Positions 1 through 11,584 of a DNA stretch of 61,102 nucleotides are shown here, piece by piece. Source of the DNA: Rhizopus sp. PT2906 (taxonomy: Eukaryota > Mucoromycota > Mucoromycetes > Mucorales > Rhizopodaceae). Below the pieces are notes generated by a model that did no database searches, was not told where the DNA came from, and saw only the letters and a list, made by a program, of their open reading frames with translations. The stretch is taken from NCBI GenBank assembly GCA_025529335.1, contig JAMYHX010000242.1, positions 1 to 61,102 on the forward strand, read 5' to 3'. The position numbers were made by a program, and so were the translations under genes. How positions within the stretch are numbered: position 1 is the stretch's first letter; each line of letters starts with the position of its first letter.

Positions 1-1184
1 ATAGCTCATGCCATCGCTTAGAAAATACACTTTTGCTGGCTCTATTTCATGGTTCCTGATGCATCTTACTCTATCATTATGGCCTCTTCTTAAAGAAACT
101 TCTGCTACTCGCTAATGCTCAAAAAAATACTTGCTACTGCTTATCAATACACTCAAATAATCAAATAATCAAATAATCAAACAATCAAACAAATACCCAA
201 ATGTTATCAAATACTTATCAGTGCCTACAATGGTCATCAGTGCCTGAAAATGCTAGTGAATGACTGTCCCATTCTTATCAACGTCGGAAAGCCCCTAAAA
301 AATTTTGCTCATGTCTATCAATGCCTGCTGCTAATGAATACTGCTCTGGGGTAATAACATATCCAATCTACTTTGCCACCATCTGCCAAACTCTGTCAAG
401 CTCTACTACAGGCCGCTGTTTCTCTACGCTGGATCACTCCGAGATGCTCCTATTGTTATGGCTCTGCCTCTACAGATGATGAATGGCCCGTAAACTCTCC
501 CTCCCCTCTACTGCTGAGCTCGGCGGCTGCGATGCTCCAAAGGTTCAATATTCCGATGTCTCCACGGTCATCACCCCTTTCGAAACGCTTCGTCCTAGGT
601 ACTTAGAAGTGCACTCTTTGTACGTTGAAGCGCCTCTTTCGTTGAATTTACCGTGGTATGGTTTTGAGATTGACTTTTGATTTTTGAGATTTGAGACTTG
701 AGCACTTTTTTTTTTCATGGAGGGTTTACACCGTGTAGTCTTCTGGCATGCAGTCTATGGTTCTAGTCATCTTGGGTTTGAAAGCTAGTGATAATGTGGC
801 CTTCTGGACTTATGGAAAGAAGAAAAAGAAGAAAAAATCTATCTGCTTGGCTATCAAAACAAAAATCTCTACTTATTCAAAACTCTCTCTCTCTCTTTGG
901 AAATCAAACCATTGCTTATTTTAATAAAAACTTTATTTTGTTACTCCCACACTTTGGCTTTTTGTTATGTTGTAACTTATCTAAACTTTAACAAACCTGA
1001 CTGTAGCAAGGTATGAACTGCTTTAATAACACTACGAGGCATATCTTAATAAAGCAACACCTTTTACTCTAAAATATATACATCTTTCTTAGACTCTTTA
1101 TATGAGGGAAGAGGAATTAATGCTCAGTTTACCGAGTTATTTTTATATTTTTTTTTTTTCTATTTCTCTTCTTCTTTAAATGCC
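1..1184. other. Gene-poor stretch upstream of ATG5
   Basis: No gene is recognised in this stretch. It opens with AT-rich DNA in which the phrase TATCAATGCCT recurs in loose form (roughly 140-340). A more GC-rich patch at 360-680 has a short open frame on the plus strand (483-680, 65 codons) containing VITPFETLRP and ending WYGFEIDF. That frame reads like real protein and could be the tail of a decayed retroelement or gene, but I cannot name a family. The last 150 bases are the T/C-rich leader of ATG5. Confidence 0.5.
152..195. repeat. Short tandem repeat (TCAAATAA)n
   Basis: About five imperfect copies of the octamer tcaaataa, drifting to tcaaacaa, lie end to end. It is a simple microsatellite with no obvious role. 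Confidence 0.8.
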
Positions 1185-2322
1185 ATGTCTTCTTTGTTAG
1201 ATTTCGAAATTTCGCAAAAAGTATGGAATGCAAAGCTTCCAATAAAGATACTATTTGACATTGAAGAAGTGGAAGAATATGCTATTGATACAAAATGGAA
1301 TCCTATATTTGTAAATGAGTACTTTGTACATTCAAGTACACATTGAACTCATTATATTTCCAGTTAGAGGCATCAAGATGTTCCTATCTTCCTTTACTGA
1401 CGAATCGAGTACGAACAATACTGTCCGGATTGGATATAAAAATACCAGATAGTGATTACGATAATGTATGGTATGAATATAATCATGAACCGTTACGATG
1501 GTAGGTGTATTTTAGAAAACTTTTGAGCTGTGCATATATATTCTAAGCATATATATTCTCTGTAAGAAAAGGCATTATCCGATAGGACTATTATACGATT
1601 TGTATGGTCATTTGATACCTCTGCCTTGGTCTATTACGATCCATTTCAAAAACTTACCTACTAACAGCATACTAGCGAGACCGACGATAGACACAATACA
1701 AAGCATGTTTATGTCTATGATAAAAGAGGTATCTTATAGCCATACAATCGAACACAAACATAGGTCAGCAGATAGAGAGAATGATATTGAACTACTTTTA
1801 TTGTAGGCTGATTTCTTGCGTAATGGAAATACAAAAAAAGTCATGAACCTGTCCAAGCGCGATCATACACAGTTATGGCAGTCGATTGCATCAGGTCAGT
1901 GTTTTACGCCTAATTTTATGTGTGTATATGTTTATAATGCTTTAATAGATAATTATAATGACTTTTGGAGTGTAAATAAGCAACTTGTAGAATATACACC
2001 AAGCAATAGACATATTCCGATCAGACTGTATTTGTCTCCTGATTGTCCTGTTATTCAGGAACTGGTGTCTTTTCATGACGAAGCAGGCAAGTTCTATTTT
2101 ATGTATAGATTTTACTCTTAACTAAATACAGTGTGCTTAGACAAAGAAAAAGTGCGCACTATAGGTGATGTTGTGATAGAGATCATTCCAGAGTTATCTG
2201 AAAGAAACATACAGATTATTACTCATGGGATATCGTTGCCCTCTGAGACACCCATTAACTGGGCTTATGTAAATCTATGCTTCCCTGATAGCTTTTTACA
2301 TCTGATTATAACAACGGAATAA
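1185..2322 (+). CDS. ATG5: Autophagy protein Atg5
   Basis: Atg5 is the acceptor of the ubiquitin-like Atg12. The Atg12-Atg5/Atg16 complex acts as the E3-like enzyme that lipidates Atg8 on growing autophagosomes. Six exons join in frame (1185-1310, 1364-1500, 1572-1728, 1807-1894, 1949-2086, 2132-2322) to give about 278 residues, near the length of the short animal and fungal forms. Family hallmarks are HYPIGLLYDLYG, the PWSITIHF strand, KRDHTQLW, IPIRLYL, ITHGI and the C-terminal PDSFLHL. The lysine expected to bind Atg12 falls in the NGNTKK segment, by position relative to other Atg5 proteins. The start is the first ATG after a T/C-rich leader and gives a normal N terminus. Intron 5 uses a GC donor (AG|GCAAGT). 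A GT donor 22 bases earlier would put a stop in the last exon. Confidence 0.93.
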
Positions 2323-2382
2323 CGATATGCGTGTATATCTAATAAACCACACCTCTTGTATAGCCTTGACAAGTATTTTCTT

Positions 2383-4187
2383 TTATTTTGAATAATTAAG
2401 CTCAAATATCTTTGTACAATTCTTTACATTTTTTAATCTAATCCAGCGGCCTGCTTTTAGTTCTTGACCTACACCAATTACCAGTAGTGTGCGCTTTGTA
2501 GCCAAAGAGGACCTAACTTGAATACTGTTGACAACACCATCCACGGGAATTTGTGCGATTTGATCAAAGGATCTGTTATCTCCTGCCAGCTTCCACACAC
2601 GGACAAACCCATCCCAAGAACCTGAAAACAATAAATCAGAGTATCTTAGACATGCTACTGCTGTAATCCAGTATGGTTGCTTAATTTCTCCTTCTGAATC
2701 GCTCACTGTCAGGTTGATGCCATGAGCCAAAGATTTAGAATACACTGGCTTTTTACGATTAATATCCCACAGTGAGATAGCACTACAGATTCTATTAGTA
2801 TTTGATCAAGTAGACATGAGTACAAAGAGAACATACCCACTATCACCGCCAGTGATGAACAAGCTTTCGTCTATCTGTGCAATACAGTCAATGGAACCTT
2901 CGACAAACGAAAGGTTTGAATCTTCTTGTTTTGTGGTAATACCACCTCTATACACAAGCTGAGATTCCTCAACAATCTTCCACAATCTTGCTGTCTTATC
3001 ACGGCCACCAGTTGATACACAACGTTCACGACCAAGGGTATCAATAGCGGTAATTTGATCTTGATGACCAAATAATGTTTCTATATATGCTCGTTCATCA
3101 ACATTCCATAACTTTATTGTACGATCGTATGACGCTGAGTATAGTTGATTTGATCCTTTACGGAAGGCTAATCCCTAATGAATATATTGTGTCAGGAAAG
3201 GCTACAGGCTTTAACATTTGAGCATACCGAAACACAGTCTCTATGTTGAGTAAATTTAACAATATGCTTATCCTCTTTCACAGACCAGATATTGATCACT
3301 TTGTCTTTACCACCACTTGCCAAGTACTGTCCATCATGACTTATTGCAAGACACAACACATGATCTGTATGTCCGTTGTAGTTCTTTACACCTTTTCTTC
3401 CACCAACAAAGGTATGTAATTTTTGAAATGTCTTTGCATCCCCTGTTGAACAGATGTTAGTTTCATTGCTGTTGTAAATAGTTGAATATACAAACATTTG
3501 ATGATCGACCCATCCTTTGAAGCAGAGTAGAATACAGAACAATTTTCTGCTAGTGCGACTGCTGTAACTGGGAGTTGGTGTCCACGGCAACGATGTGATT
3601 TCAATTCTTCTGTCTTAAAGTTAAACTATAGTCAAGAAAGAGATGTTAGTTCAAAATGAAACGAGAAAGAAAGAAGCTTACTTTATCAGCAATGCGCAAG
3701 TGTAATCGTCCTTCAGCCTCATCCTATAAAGACATGAATAATTAGTATCTACAAAATATTTCCAATTTGATCCTCATACATCGTCTTTCTTTAAACGTTC
3801 AGCAATAATATCTCTATCAAGGTCTGCAGCATCAAATTCACCAAGCTCATCTGGAAGAAAAAAAAAAAAAAGGAGCTGATCAGTTACCTGTCAAAATAAA
3901 TGAAACTGATTATTACCTTGTGCATTTTTTTCTATTGATTCTAAATAAGCTTTAGCAAGTCTCACACGTTTCTCTGCAGCTGTTTCTTCAATTTCTTCTT
4001 CTGAAGATTCTACTTCGCTTTCTGCCGAGACATTGGTATTAAAATGATCTTCATCGTCTGTATCGCCCTCAATGTCACTGTCTCGTTTATTATTCTTTGG
4101 CTGTACTGGACGTGGTTGCTTTTTCTGTGTGGGCTTGTTGCTACGCTTTCTCTTGCGGGTAGAAGCGAAAAAGGGATCTATGGCCAT
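2383..4187 (-). CDS. RRP9: U3 snoRNP-associated WD40 protein Rrp9 (U3-55K)
   Basis: Rrp9 is the U3-specific protein of the box C/D snoRNP that directs early pre-18S rRNA cleavage in the nucleolar SSU processome. The N-terminal 90 residues are basic and then acidic (RKRKRS, then runs of Asp/Glu), followed by the conserved helix AAEKRVRLAKAYLESIE. A seven-bladed propeller follows, with blades recognisable at HRCRGHQLPVTAVAL, YNGHTDHVLCLAIS, FGHQDQITAIDT and the diagnostic end KAGRWIRLKNVKN. At least six short introns interrupt it. One lies inside a blade, where GSIIK is joined to WDAKTF. An in-frame ATG further upstream (4274) only adds a hydrophobic stretch encoded by poly-T, so MAIDPFF at 4187 is preferred. 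It shares a 3' side with ATG5, and the stop codons are 60 bp apart. Confidence 0.92.
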
Positions 4188-4874
4188 GACTTTATTGTTA
4201 AGAAAAAAAAAAAGAGTTTCTTTGAAGTGAAGGAAAAGGCAATTCATATTTAACGCCACAGGATAAATAGTCACATTTCAAAGTATTAAGAAAAAGTGCT
4301 ATTCTGCAGAATCGGACCACCCGTTCAAAAGTGTATTGTTCACGGTAATTTTAATGTGAGGGGAATGGGTACAGTATCCATAGCTATACAATGGCATTTT
4401 AAATGAGGATATTTGTCTATTTCACCGAGGGTCATTTTTAAGAAGCTAATGTAGTGACCAGCTACAGTTTCCGAGCTTAGATATTCGTCAGCCTTTCTAT
4501 TCTCGCTCCTCAAATTGAACAGTCCATGCTAATCATTACAGCACTTCAAATTAGCACCAGTCATGATGCTCACAGCCCTATTGTCTCAACAATCTCCAGT
4601 TTATCCCATATTTGGATGTATCCTACAAGCCATATGGCAAAACGTATTTCACAATACATCTTTCACATGTCAAGCGATGCTTGCTTCCCTTGAACAAATG
4701 GTGCCTCGCTTGCACCATGGAATCAGCTACTCTTTTGGCTAAGGAACTTTAAGAAATCATTTGCATTTCATCATCAGACTCACTTTCCCTATAAAATCTT
4801 ATTGGTCAAGTTGACTTTAAATAAAACCCGGACTACACTGGCTCACCAGTACTCTTCATATAAAAAAAGAAAAC
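4188..4874. other. Divergent intergenic region with a small unassigned ORF
   Basis: This is the spacer between the divergent RRP9 and ASA1-like genes. The first 70 bases carry an A-rich RRP9 leader. A plus-strand open frame at 4563-4742 (59 codons, open back to about 4533) has a protein-like composition, with segments CILQAIWQNVF and CQAMLASLEQMV. It might be a remnant of a retroelement reverse transcriptase C terminus, but nothing here proves that. Nothing else is recognised. Confidence 0.4.
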
Positions 4875-6166
4875 ATGAGCAATGAGGCATTACTGCCACC
4901 ACCTCCACCACCAACGTACATCTTTCATGAACATAAAGCAGAAGTGAATCATGTTCACCTATTTGATTCTGATAATTATGCTGCCTCTTGGTATAAACAG
5001 GATCTTTTTTTATATACTATTATTGTGTGAACTCAACATTTAAAGTGATTTCGATGGTTGGATTGCCATTTGGAAAATGAGGATTAGACGACCTGTATTA
5101 AAGTGGAAAGCACATGAACAAAATTGTTTAAAAGTGACGACAACGAGTGATTCAAAGACATTGATAAGGTAAAATTAAAAATTAAAAAAGAGAGAATATA
5201 CAACTCTTATACAAGTAAAAAGTCAGGGCAGAGATGGTAAAATACATTTTTGGAAATTAAATTTATTACAGCAGAATCAAGCAACGGTAGAAAAAGTGAA
5301 TACAATAATTTACAACGATTTATGCTTTTGTAAAATGTCTGTTTATTCTGATGAAGGTATTCAACTTGAAAATGTATGTATTTATTGCATGTATAAACTT
5401 GACTATATAGAATCTACATTTGTATGCTTTCCTTCCGTCCAAGATCATGCCTATGTAAGTATATGTATATATAAAATTATAATGATAAAGATAAGAACCT
5501 TTGAATCAGTTTGATGTGTTTGATGTAACAAGACAAAAAAGGATTATCCAAAATGTGGGAGAAAAAAAAGACCTTAATTTGGGTGGATGCATGGTAGTTG
5601 AGTTGTACAAACAGTTGGATAATCTATTTGTATTGGCCGGATATGAAAATGGGAGTACTGGGTTATGGGATATCCATAGAAACGAATTAGTCTGGCATAA
5701 CAAAGACAGACAAGAACCAAGTAAGAACGAACAGAAGAAAGTCATCTTTACATAACCTGATCTTATAAACAATCATAGTCCTCGGATTGGCGATAGATTT
5801 GACAAAGTCTTATTTTATCTCTTCATCTGCAGATAACCATATATGTAAATATTCTATAACGACAGGTGATGTTATCAAAAAGATAACGATAAAAAAGTCT
5901 GGTGTCCCAGTTGTACGTATTCGACCGGACAACAAGATATTTGCCACTGGAGGTTACGACGGAAGGTAATATAGCTGTAATGCAATTTTGCAATACTAAT
6001 CGATTTGATCCCCAGAATAAGAGTCTTTTCAGCTAAATCAATGAAGCCTCTGGCTGTACTGTGTTACCATAGAGACTCTGTTTACAGTATTGATTTTGGT
6101 ACACATGGCAATTGGTTGATGGCTGCCAGTAAAGACAGGCGTATCAGTTTATGGAATCTATTTTAA
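4875..6166 (+). CDS. ASA1: ASTRA-associated WD40 protein Asa1-like
   Basis: This is a WD40 propeller of the Asa1/GNB1L type. In yeast, Asa1 belongs to the ASTRA complex, which works with Tel2-Tti1-Tti2 in maturation of PIKK kinases. After a Pro-rich start (eight prolines in a row or nearly so), blades are visible at FHEHKAEVNHVHLF, CDFDGWIAIWKM, SQGRDGKIHFWKL, AGYENGSTGLWDI, SADNHICKYSI, TGGYDGRIRVFSA and ASKDRRISLWNLF, which ends the protein as in other Asa1 sequences. Seven or so exons are needed. Clear joins are 4990/5046 (Cys codon split) and about 5171/5223 (LIS-QGRDG). Another join restores ILGLAIDL near 5780. The intron set around 5370-5515 is the least certain part. The assignment rests on the blade order and the SQGRDGK(I/L) motif. 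Confidence 0.75.
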
Positions 6167-6208
6167 GTCATATGCCGCCTGATTTATTTATATGTGCAGT
6201 GAAGACAA

Positions 6209-6302
6209 AGATAAACTCTGTTCCACCCGAGAACTGATTTAAACTCAGAATACCTATCTTTCATTATCAATCCAACCCAAAGCTTATTTTATCTAAAGAT
6301 AA
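6209..6302. promoter_or_regulatory. Cluster of five HGATAR (nitrogen GATA) boxes
   Basis: Five matches to HGATAR lie 53-146 bp upstream of the ammonium transporter ATG: AGATAA at 6209-6214, AGATAG (minus) at 6254-6259, TGATAA (minus) at 6264-6269, AGATAA (minus) at 6289-6294 and AGATAA at 6297-6302. Fungal AreA/Nit2/Gln3 factors bind such clusters to turn on nitrogen uptake genes. Binding here is inferred. Confidence 0.6.
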
Positions 6303-6354
6303 CGTATATATAAATAATGCGCATTTCCATCACTTTTCTTTGTCTTTCTTAAAC

Positions 6355-7867
6355 ATGGACTCGTCTTCTCCTACATATAAAACAGGCGATGTTGCTTGGA
6401 TATTGACCTCTACTGCACTTGTCTGGTTAATGATACCAGGCGTTGGTTACTTCTACTCTGGCATGGCCAGGCAAAAGAACGCTCTATCGCTCATCATGGC
6501 CTGTGTGCTATCCCTAGTTGTTGTTAGCGTAGAGGTAACCAAGAATGCAAGCTTAAATGAACCAACAATCTAACTTTATCTGCAGTGGTTTATTTGGGGA
6601 TACAGTTTAACATTTAGCAAAACAAGTACCAGTTCCTTTATTGGGAACCTCGATAACGCCTTCTTACGTGGCGTCTTGGGTGATCCATCTATTGGATCAT
6701 CTGCCATTCCTGATCTTGTTTTTTGTATTTATCAATGCATGTTTGCCGCATTAACCCCTGCACTTGCTATCGGTGCAGCTGCTGAGCGTGCCCGATTATT
6801 ACCTATGGTTATTTTCATCTTCATCTGGTCAACTCTTGTATACAACTTTATTGCCTATTGGACTTGGAATCCCAATGGTTGGAGTGCCAAATTGGGTGCT
6901 GTTGATTTTGCTGGTGGTGTAAGTAAGCTGGTTGTATATATTTCTTGTTTCTTACCGTATACAATAGACCCCTGTTCATATCTCAAGTGGTGCAGCCAGT
7001 TTAGCCTATGCGCTTATCTTGGGTCGTCGTGAAGGACATGAAGAAAAGAAAGAAGAGTTCAGACCCCACAATATGTCCAACGTCGTACTAGGCACCGCCT
7101 TTCTCTGGTTCGGTTGGTTTGGATTCAATGGTGGCTCTGCTCTGTCAGGTAACCTCCGTGCTGCCATGGCCTGTGTGGTCACCAACTTGGCAGCCTCTGT
7201 GGGCGCAATCACGTGGATGTGCCTTGACTATCGTATCGAACGCAAGTTCTCTGCTCTTGGCTTTTGCTCTGGTGCTGTTGCCGGTCTAGTTGCGATCACA
7301 CCTGCCTCTGGCTTCGTAGGACCTGCGCCTGCAGTAGCCATTGGATTTTTAGGCGCTGTTGCCTGTAATATGGCTGTTCATCTCAAGCACTGGCTCAAGT
7401 ATGACGATGTTGCTGATGTCTTTGCTGTTCACGGCGTAGGTGGCTATGTTGGGTCTCTTTTGACCGGTATCTTTTCTGAAGCCTATATTGCTCATCTGGA
7501 CGGAGCCACAGTGATTGAAGGTGGTTGGATGAACCGTCACTTCATTCAGTTAGGCTATCAATTAGCTGATTGTACGTCAGGTATGGCCTGGAGCTTTGTC
7601 ATCACCTATATTATCCTGTTCATCATGAACAAGATCCCAGGTCTCTCTCTCCGAGTGGATCGTGAAGCAGAACTAAAAGGCTTGGACGCTGCTGAGATTG
7701 GAGAAATGGCTTATTATCATGTAGACAAGATTGTCGGTGTCAATCAAACGACAGGTGAAGAAAAAGTCATTCAACAAGAAATTCAAGGCTATCCTTATCA
7801 TCCACAAGCTCAGGGATCTATGGGATCAGAAAAGCCTTTGACAAAGGATAGTCTTAATAATATCTAA
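6355..7867 (+). CDS. Ammonium transporter, Amt/Mep family (Mep2 class)
   Basis: This is an eleven-helix plasma-membrane ammonium channel/transporter of about 470 residues, the usual family length. Three exons join in frame: 6355-6534, 6586-6918 and 6968-7867. Family signatures are the N-terminal WLMIPGVGYFYSGMAR, the ammonium-binding Asp in AVDFAGG (residue 167), DVFAVHGVGG with the second pore histidine (about residue 326) and the FNGGSAL segment. The first pore histidine is kept in TPVHISSG (residue 175). Mep1/Mep3-type fungal proteins have glutamate there, whereas Mep2-type transporters keep histidine, so this is the high-affinity or signalling class (inference). The cytosolic tail after about residue 420 is hydrophilic. 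The preceding ASA1-like gene ends 188 bp upstream, and that gap holds a dense set of GATA boxes. Confidence 0.93.
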
Positions 7868-7970
7868 TTTACCTCTCTTTTTTTTTTTCTTAATTATTGT
7901 AAATCTGTGCGTTATTTATTTATTTTTGTACCCTAATAAATATTTTTTTTCTTTTCTCCCTTTTTTTTGT

Positions 7971-8304
7971 ATGTCCGGACTTGAAGCTTGGGAGGCAAGA
8001 CGTAAGCAGTGGACAACACCAAACGCTGATGTCAATGTTGAAGAATATATACAAGAGTTGAATAAGAAGCAATATCAGGATTTAGAAGATCCCAAGAAAC
8101 GATTGGGGATATACAAGCAGTTGATCCAACAACATCAAACATTCACTCATCCTGTTCCATTACGATTTATTGTAACTTATAAAGGAATTGTAAGCATTAT
8201 TTGATATATTTACTTTATTATATTAGATTCCTATTCTTGTCACTGGATGGCAAGAAGACGGGACATGGCCAAAAGGAATGATTGTAAAAGAGACAAGCGA
8301 TTAA
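7971..8304 (+). CDS. Small Gag1-like clamp / DUF4050-type protein
   Basis: This is a 98-residue protein from two exons (7971-8189, 8227-8304) separated by a 37-nt intron. The layout fits the fungal DUF4050 (Gag1-like clamp) family: an N-terminal WEARRKQW, a spacer ending in YKQLIQ, then HPVPLRFIV and the C-terminal VTGWQEDGTWPKG. Larger fungal members carry the same core near the C terminus, and this copy is little more than the core. The function of the family is poorly known. The ATG follows a long T-rich leader only 100 bp after the ammonium transporter stop. It faces the 3' end of the VID30 homologue, with stop codons about 40 bp apart. The family call is from memory of the motif pattern and could be wrong. 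Confidence 0.6.
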
Positions 8305-8344
8305 ACTATACACACATACACACACACAATATACCCCTATGTCC

Positions 8345-10268
8345 TTATGCGGAGTCAGTTTGAACCAAGGTGGCTTGGCCATGACCTGTTAATGCAAGTT
8401 GTTGAAGGGTGACGGTTACTTGCTTAAACACTCTTTCCAAGGAGGATTCTTGTTGCTCATGCTGATACACTAACAACAATAAAAGATTAGAAAAAAATGC
8501 ACGTACACTTCCCCTTATGCTTACTTTGAATAGCTGCATTGACATCGGAAGCGAGTGAATCTCGAGCTGATTTGTTTAGTAAGTGAGCTGAAGGGCTTGT
8601 AGTAGGATTAGGATAAGCAAGAAGTGAGGATATTTCTGTTAGACTGGCGCGGTAACTTGGATTCGAATTGTACTCTTCTTGCAACTTTTGTCCATAGTTC
8701 ATAGCTTTTCGAATGTAACCATGCTCTTCGTCAAAGTAATCCAAGCTGTGAATACTGCTCGCATTACTGCTTCGTCTTTCAAATGTAGGGTGAGTAGGAG
8801 AAGCAGCGATGGCTGCCCAACTTAAACGCCTTCCCGGTGCAGGAACAGATACAGGAGGTGGATGTTGTATTGCTGTTGTGTGATGGTCTGTGTTGTCTTC
8901 TTCGTATAAAGGTTGATTCTGTAAGTAATCATTACTTTTTGTTTCTTCGTGAAAATGATTATGATGATGATGATGATGATGCTGCTGGATAGAGTGTCTG
9001 ATGAGCTCGACAAATTTCTGTGCCTTTAATGCAAACAATATGTCAGGGCGACTGTTGAGTAATCCTGGATAGGCAATGTGGAGCTGTTCGATCGTTTCGT
9101 CTATTTTTCCTTCGATTATTAGTTTCCGGATATTAAAGCGTGTTTGGGTATATTGACTAGTGGCAGGAAATGTTGAATAAGGTGTGCGTTTGATATAACT
9201 CAAATTTTTTTGAAACGCGTTGGCTGCTTCAATATAGCCATGATGAACAAGATAGTTGAGGACGATTTGATCCATGCTATCTTGATCTACCTTATTATCT
9301 CTGGATACTACATCGCGTATGACTTGTGCCTTTTTCTCCTAAAGAAAAGAAAATAGCTTGCTTTGTTTAGATTATTGTTCTATTAATTGACTTGAACTTT
9401 GTATTACTTTGACATATTGAACAATATCAAACACAAAGGGTTCTTGTCCGAAATTGACAGATACTTTTTCACCTGGAGTGCGTAGACCGACACAAGGATA
9501 GATGGGTTCGGAAAGATCGACTTGCTTAAAGGCTACGCCGAGAAAGAGACCATTTTTGGTAAAGAAAGCAGTCTGGTTTGCATAATCGATGCCACAACCG
9601 ACAACGTCCCCTGTAGTGAAGGTGGGACCATAATTTTTTCCGCGTCCACATTGATCAAATATGTGTCCATCGTCAGCATGATACGCATAAGAATGAGCAT
9701 CCCAGCCTAAAGTTGTATAAGTCACCTTTTTCTTTTTCCATTCTTTTTATTTTACCAGGTAGTCTTTCTAATTTATTTCCTGCTCTACAGAATCCAATAC
9801 AAATAAACCCATCTTCACCCTTTGAAGTAACCTTTATTTCGAAATAATATATACCACACTGAGGCCTAATAGGAAAATTTGTTCTAATTGTGGCTGCATC
9901 CAGTTCTTTTTTACCAGGACCTGTTCAAGCAGAGAAAGGGTAAATACGTGATGAAGATTCCCACGAAACAATTTTTTGGTTTTACCAGAATAATACAAGT
10001 CATAACCATTCATACCAACATCAATGTATCTCGCTTTATCATGTTTATTCCAAAATTGGGGTAAACGCAAGTCTACTTCCTTCATCATCTGGTCATATTG
10101 TTCCGACACAAGTTGAGCATAATTGGTATACTTCAAATAAGCCGGATATTTGGAAATCATTGTATTGCATTTCTTATTATGTTGATGATTTGAAGGCGGA
10201 AATGCCCAAGGAATAGATTGTAAAGGGGGAAAGGCGGAGGAATAATTATTCATGATAAAAGATGTCAT
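8345..10268 (-). CDS. VID30: RanBPM/Vid30-like subunit of the GID (CTLH) ubiquitin ligase
   Basis: This is a SPRY-LisH-CTLH-CRA protein, the scaffold (Gid1) of the GID/CTLH E3 ligase that destroys gluconeogenic enzymes in yeast. Order seen: LPQFWNKHDKARYIDVG, then a SPRY domain (PQCGIYYFEIK, GEDGFICIGF, YAYHADDGHIFDQCGRG, FTTGDVVGCGIDY, FFTKNG, VSVNFGQ). LisH follows (LNYLVHHGYIEAANAF), then CTLH (IRKLIIEGKIDETIEQL), a low-complexity insert with seven or eight consecutive histidines (near 8960), and a short CRA end. Introns close at about 9987/9942 (44 nt; LFR-PGKKEL), 9752/9703 (PG-WDAHS), 9405/9338 and 8526/8473. The start is 10268 (MTSFIMNN) or 10253. Upstream in-frame ATGs add only a poly-T-derived stretch. 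Confidence 0.88.
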
Positions 10269-10409
10269 CAAGGACAGAGAGAAAGGGAAAGGAAAAAAAA
10301 AAAAGCAAGAGAAAAACATTCCTCGTATGATATTTATGCCACGACACGTGCCCTCACGTATGTTCCTGTTATTGTGTGATATTTTATTTCTATGATACAA
10401 ACTCTTCTG

Positions 10410-11122
10410 TTACTGTGCTTTAAGTGATTCAAATTCAAATCGAGTAGCACGTAAACCGATACCGGATGGTGCATTGATTGTCAAATATTTTAACCATCGA
10501 TCCACAACTTCTGGATGAGCATCCTTGATTTGAAGTAATCGTTTATGTGTCTTTCTCTCAAAGTTTTCTTGTGATTTCTTGTGGATAAAGGGTGATTTGA
10601 TCACAGTCCATCGTGAAGTTTGAGTGGGTAAGGGTACAGTACCAGAACATGGCATGCCAAGATGATAGGCTGCACGACGAGCAAAGTCAGCATAGAAATC
10701 TAATTGCTGAGGAAGATATCCTCTTAATTGAAGGTTGCATACAGGGATGTTGTGTGTAGGTGGTACTCGTTTAGGTACTATATGAAAGAGTGTTACTTCA
10801 AGTGCAATTAAACAGTGTCAAAATTTACCTTCAAAAGCTTCGCTCAATTCTTCAACTTCAACAGTTTTGGGTAATTCCAATACTTTGTTGTTGCTGCTGT
10901 TTGTTATTAATTCAGTTGCCTTGACTGCTTCAGTCACTTCTTTGGCTTCTGTACTGTAGATGCAATCAATATAGTCTGTTTATATGTATGAATATATAAA
11001 GCATGAACCTACCTATATAATCTAAGTTGTCTAACTGAGGCTCTTAATTGACGAAGCTATTGATTGACCAATTAGTTGTTGATCAGCATGGGCTTTTTTT
11101 TTTTAATAATTACTGCAAGCAT
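10410..11122 (-). CDS. RSM10: Mitochondrial small-subunit ribosomal protein S10 (uS10m)
   Basis: This is the mitoribosome uS10 protein. The last exon carries the whole conserved domain: LPQQLDFYADFARRAAYHL, GTVPLPTQTSRWTVIKSPF, HKKSQENFERKTHKR, and the end INAPSGIGLRATRFE. The N terminus is rebuilt from short exons. ATG at 11122 gives MLA, a 57-nt intron follows, then LRQLRASVRQLRLYS, a typical arginine-rich mitochondrial presequence, and after a second intron STEAKEVTEAV. Another intron follows EELSEAFE. Reading through the first intron from either nearby ATG meets a stop at once, which supports the spliced start. It is tandem with VID30 on the same strand, 140 bp apart. Confidence 0.9.
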
Positions 11123-11584
11123 TTTTGAACACCAGGGGTCAAACAAAAAAAGAAGTAGAAGTTGAAGAGTAAAGTGACTGACGAAGCCACCTTCAAATTT
11201 CTATAAATGGTAAGCAAGTCACACTATCCCCACAAGCTTCTTTGGCGGACGCATTGCTTCAATGAACATCAAGTCGATATGCTATGACAAATCGAGACAA
11301 AGAAAAGAAAGGAAAAGGAAGGAATAAAAGGGATAAAGTCTATACATAATGACTTAGAATGAAGTGTGTCTAATGGTGAAAGTTACATTCGAGCATAGGT
11401 TGACATAAAGCAACAACAGCCTATGTCTTATTTTGTCAATCTACTGAGGTTATGAATGTTTATTTCAGAATTGCTTCCTAAAAAGCCTTGCTCGTCACCA
11501 CGCACATCATAAACAATTAAAGAACTCTAAATATCCAAAAAAAATATCCGAGATTCATTCTCTACACCGAAAGAAAGTTCGACA
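11123..11584. other. Intergenic, RSM10 promoter side
   Basis: AT-rich with A-rich runs (11290-11335). I see no gene, tRNA or repeat in it. It marks the edge of the first mobile-element island. Confidence 0.5.

Noticed and set aside
483..680. 65-codon plus-strand frame treated as a gene
   Set aside because: It looks protein-like but has no family I can name and no neighbours in frame; left as part of the upstream spacer.
9950..9990. 27-nt intron in VID30
   Set aside because: It would not restore frame; the GTGGGA donor gives a 44-nt intron and the joined Arg codon.
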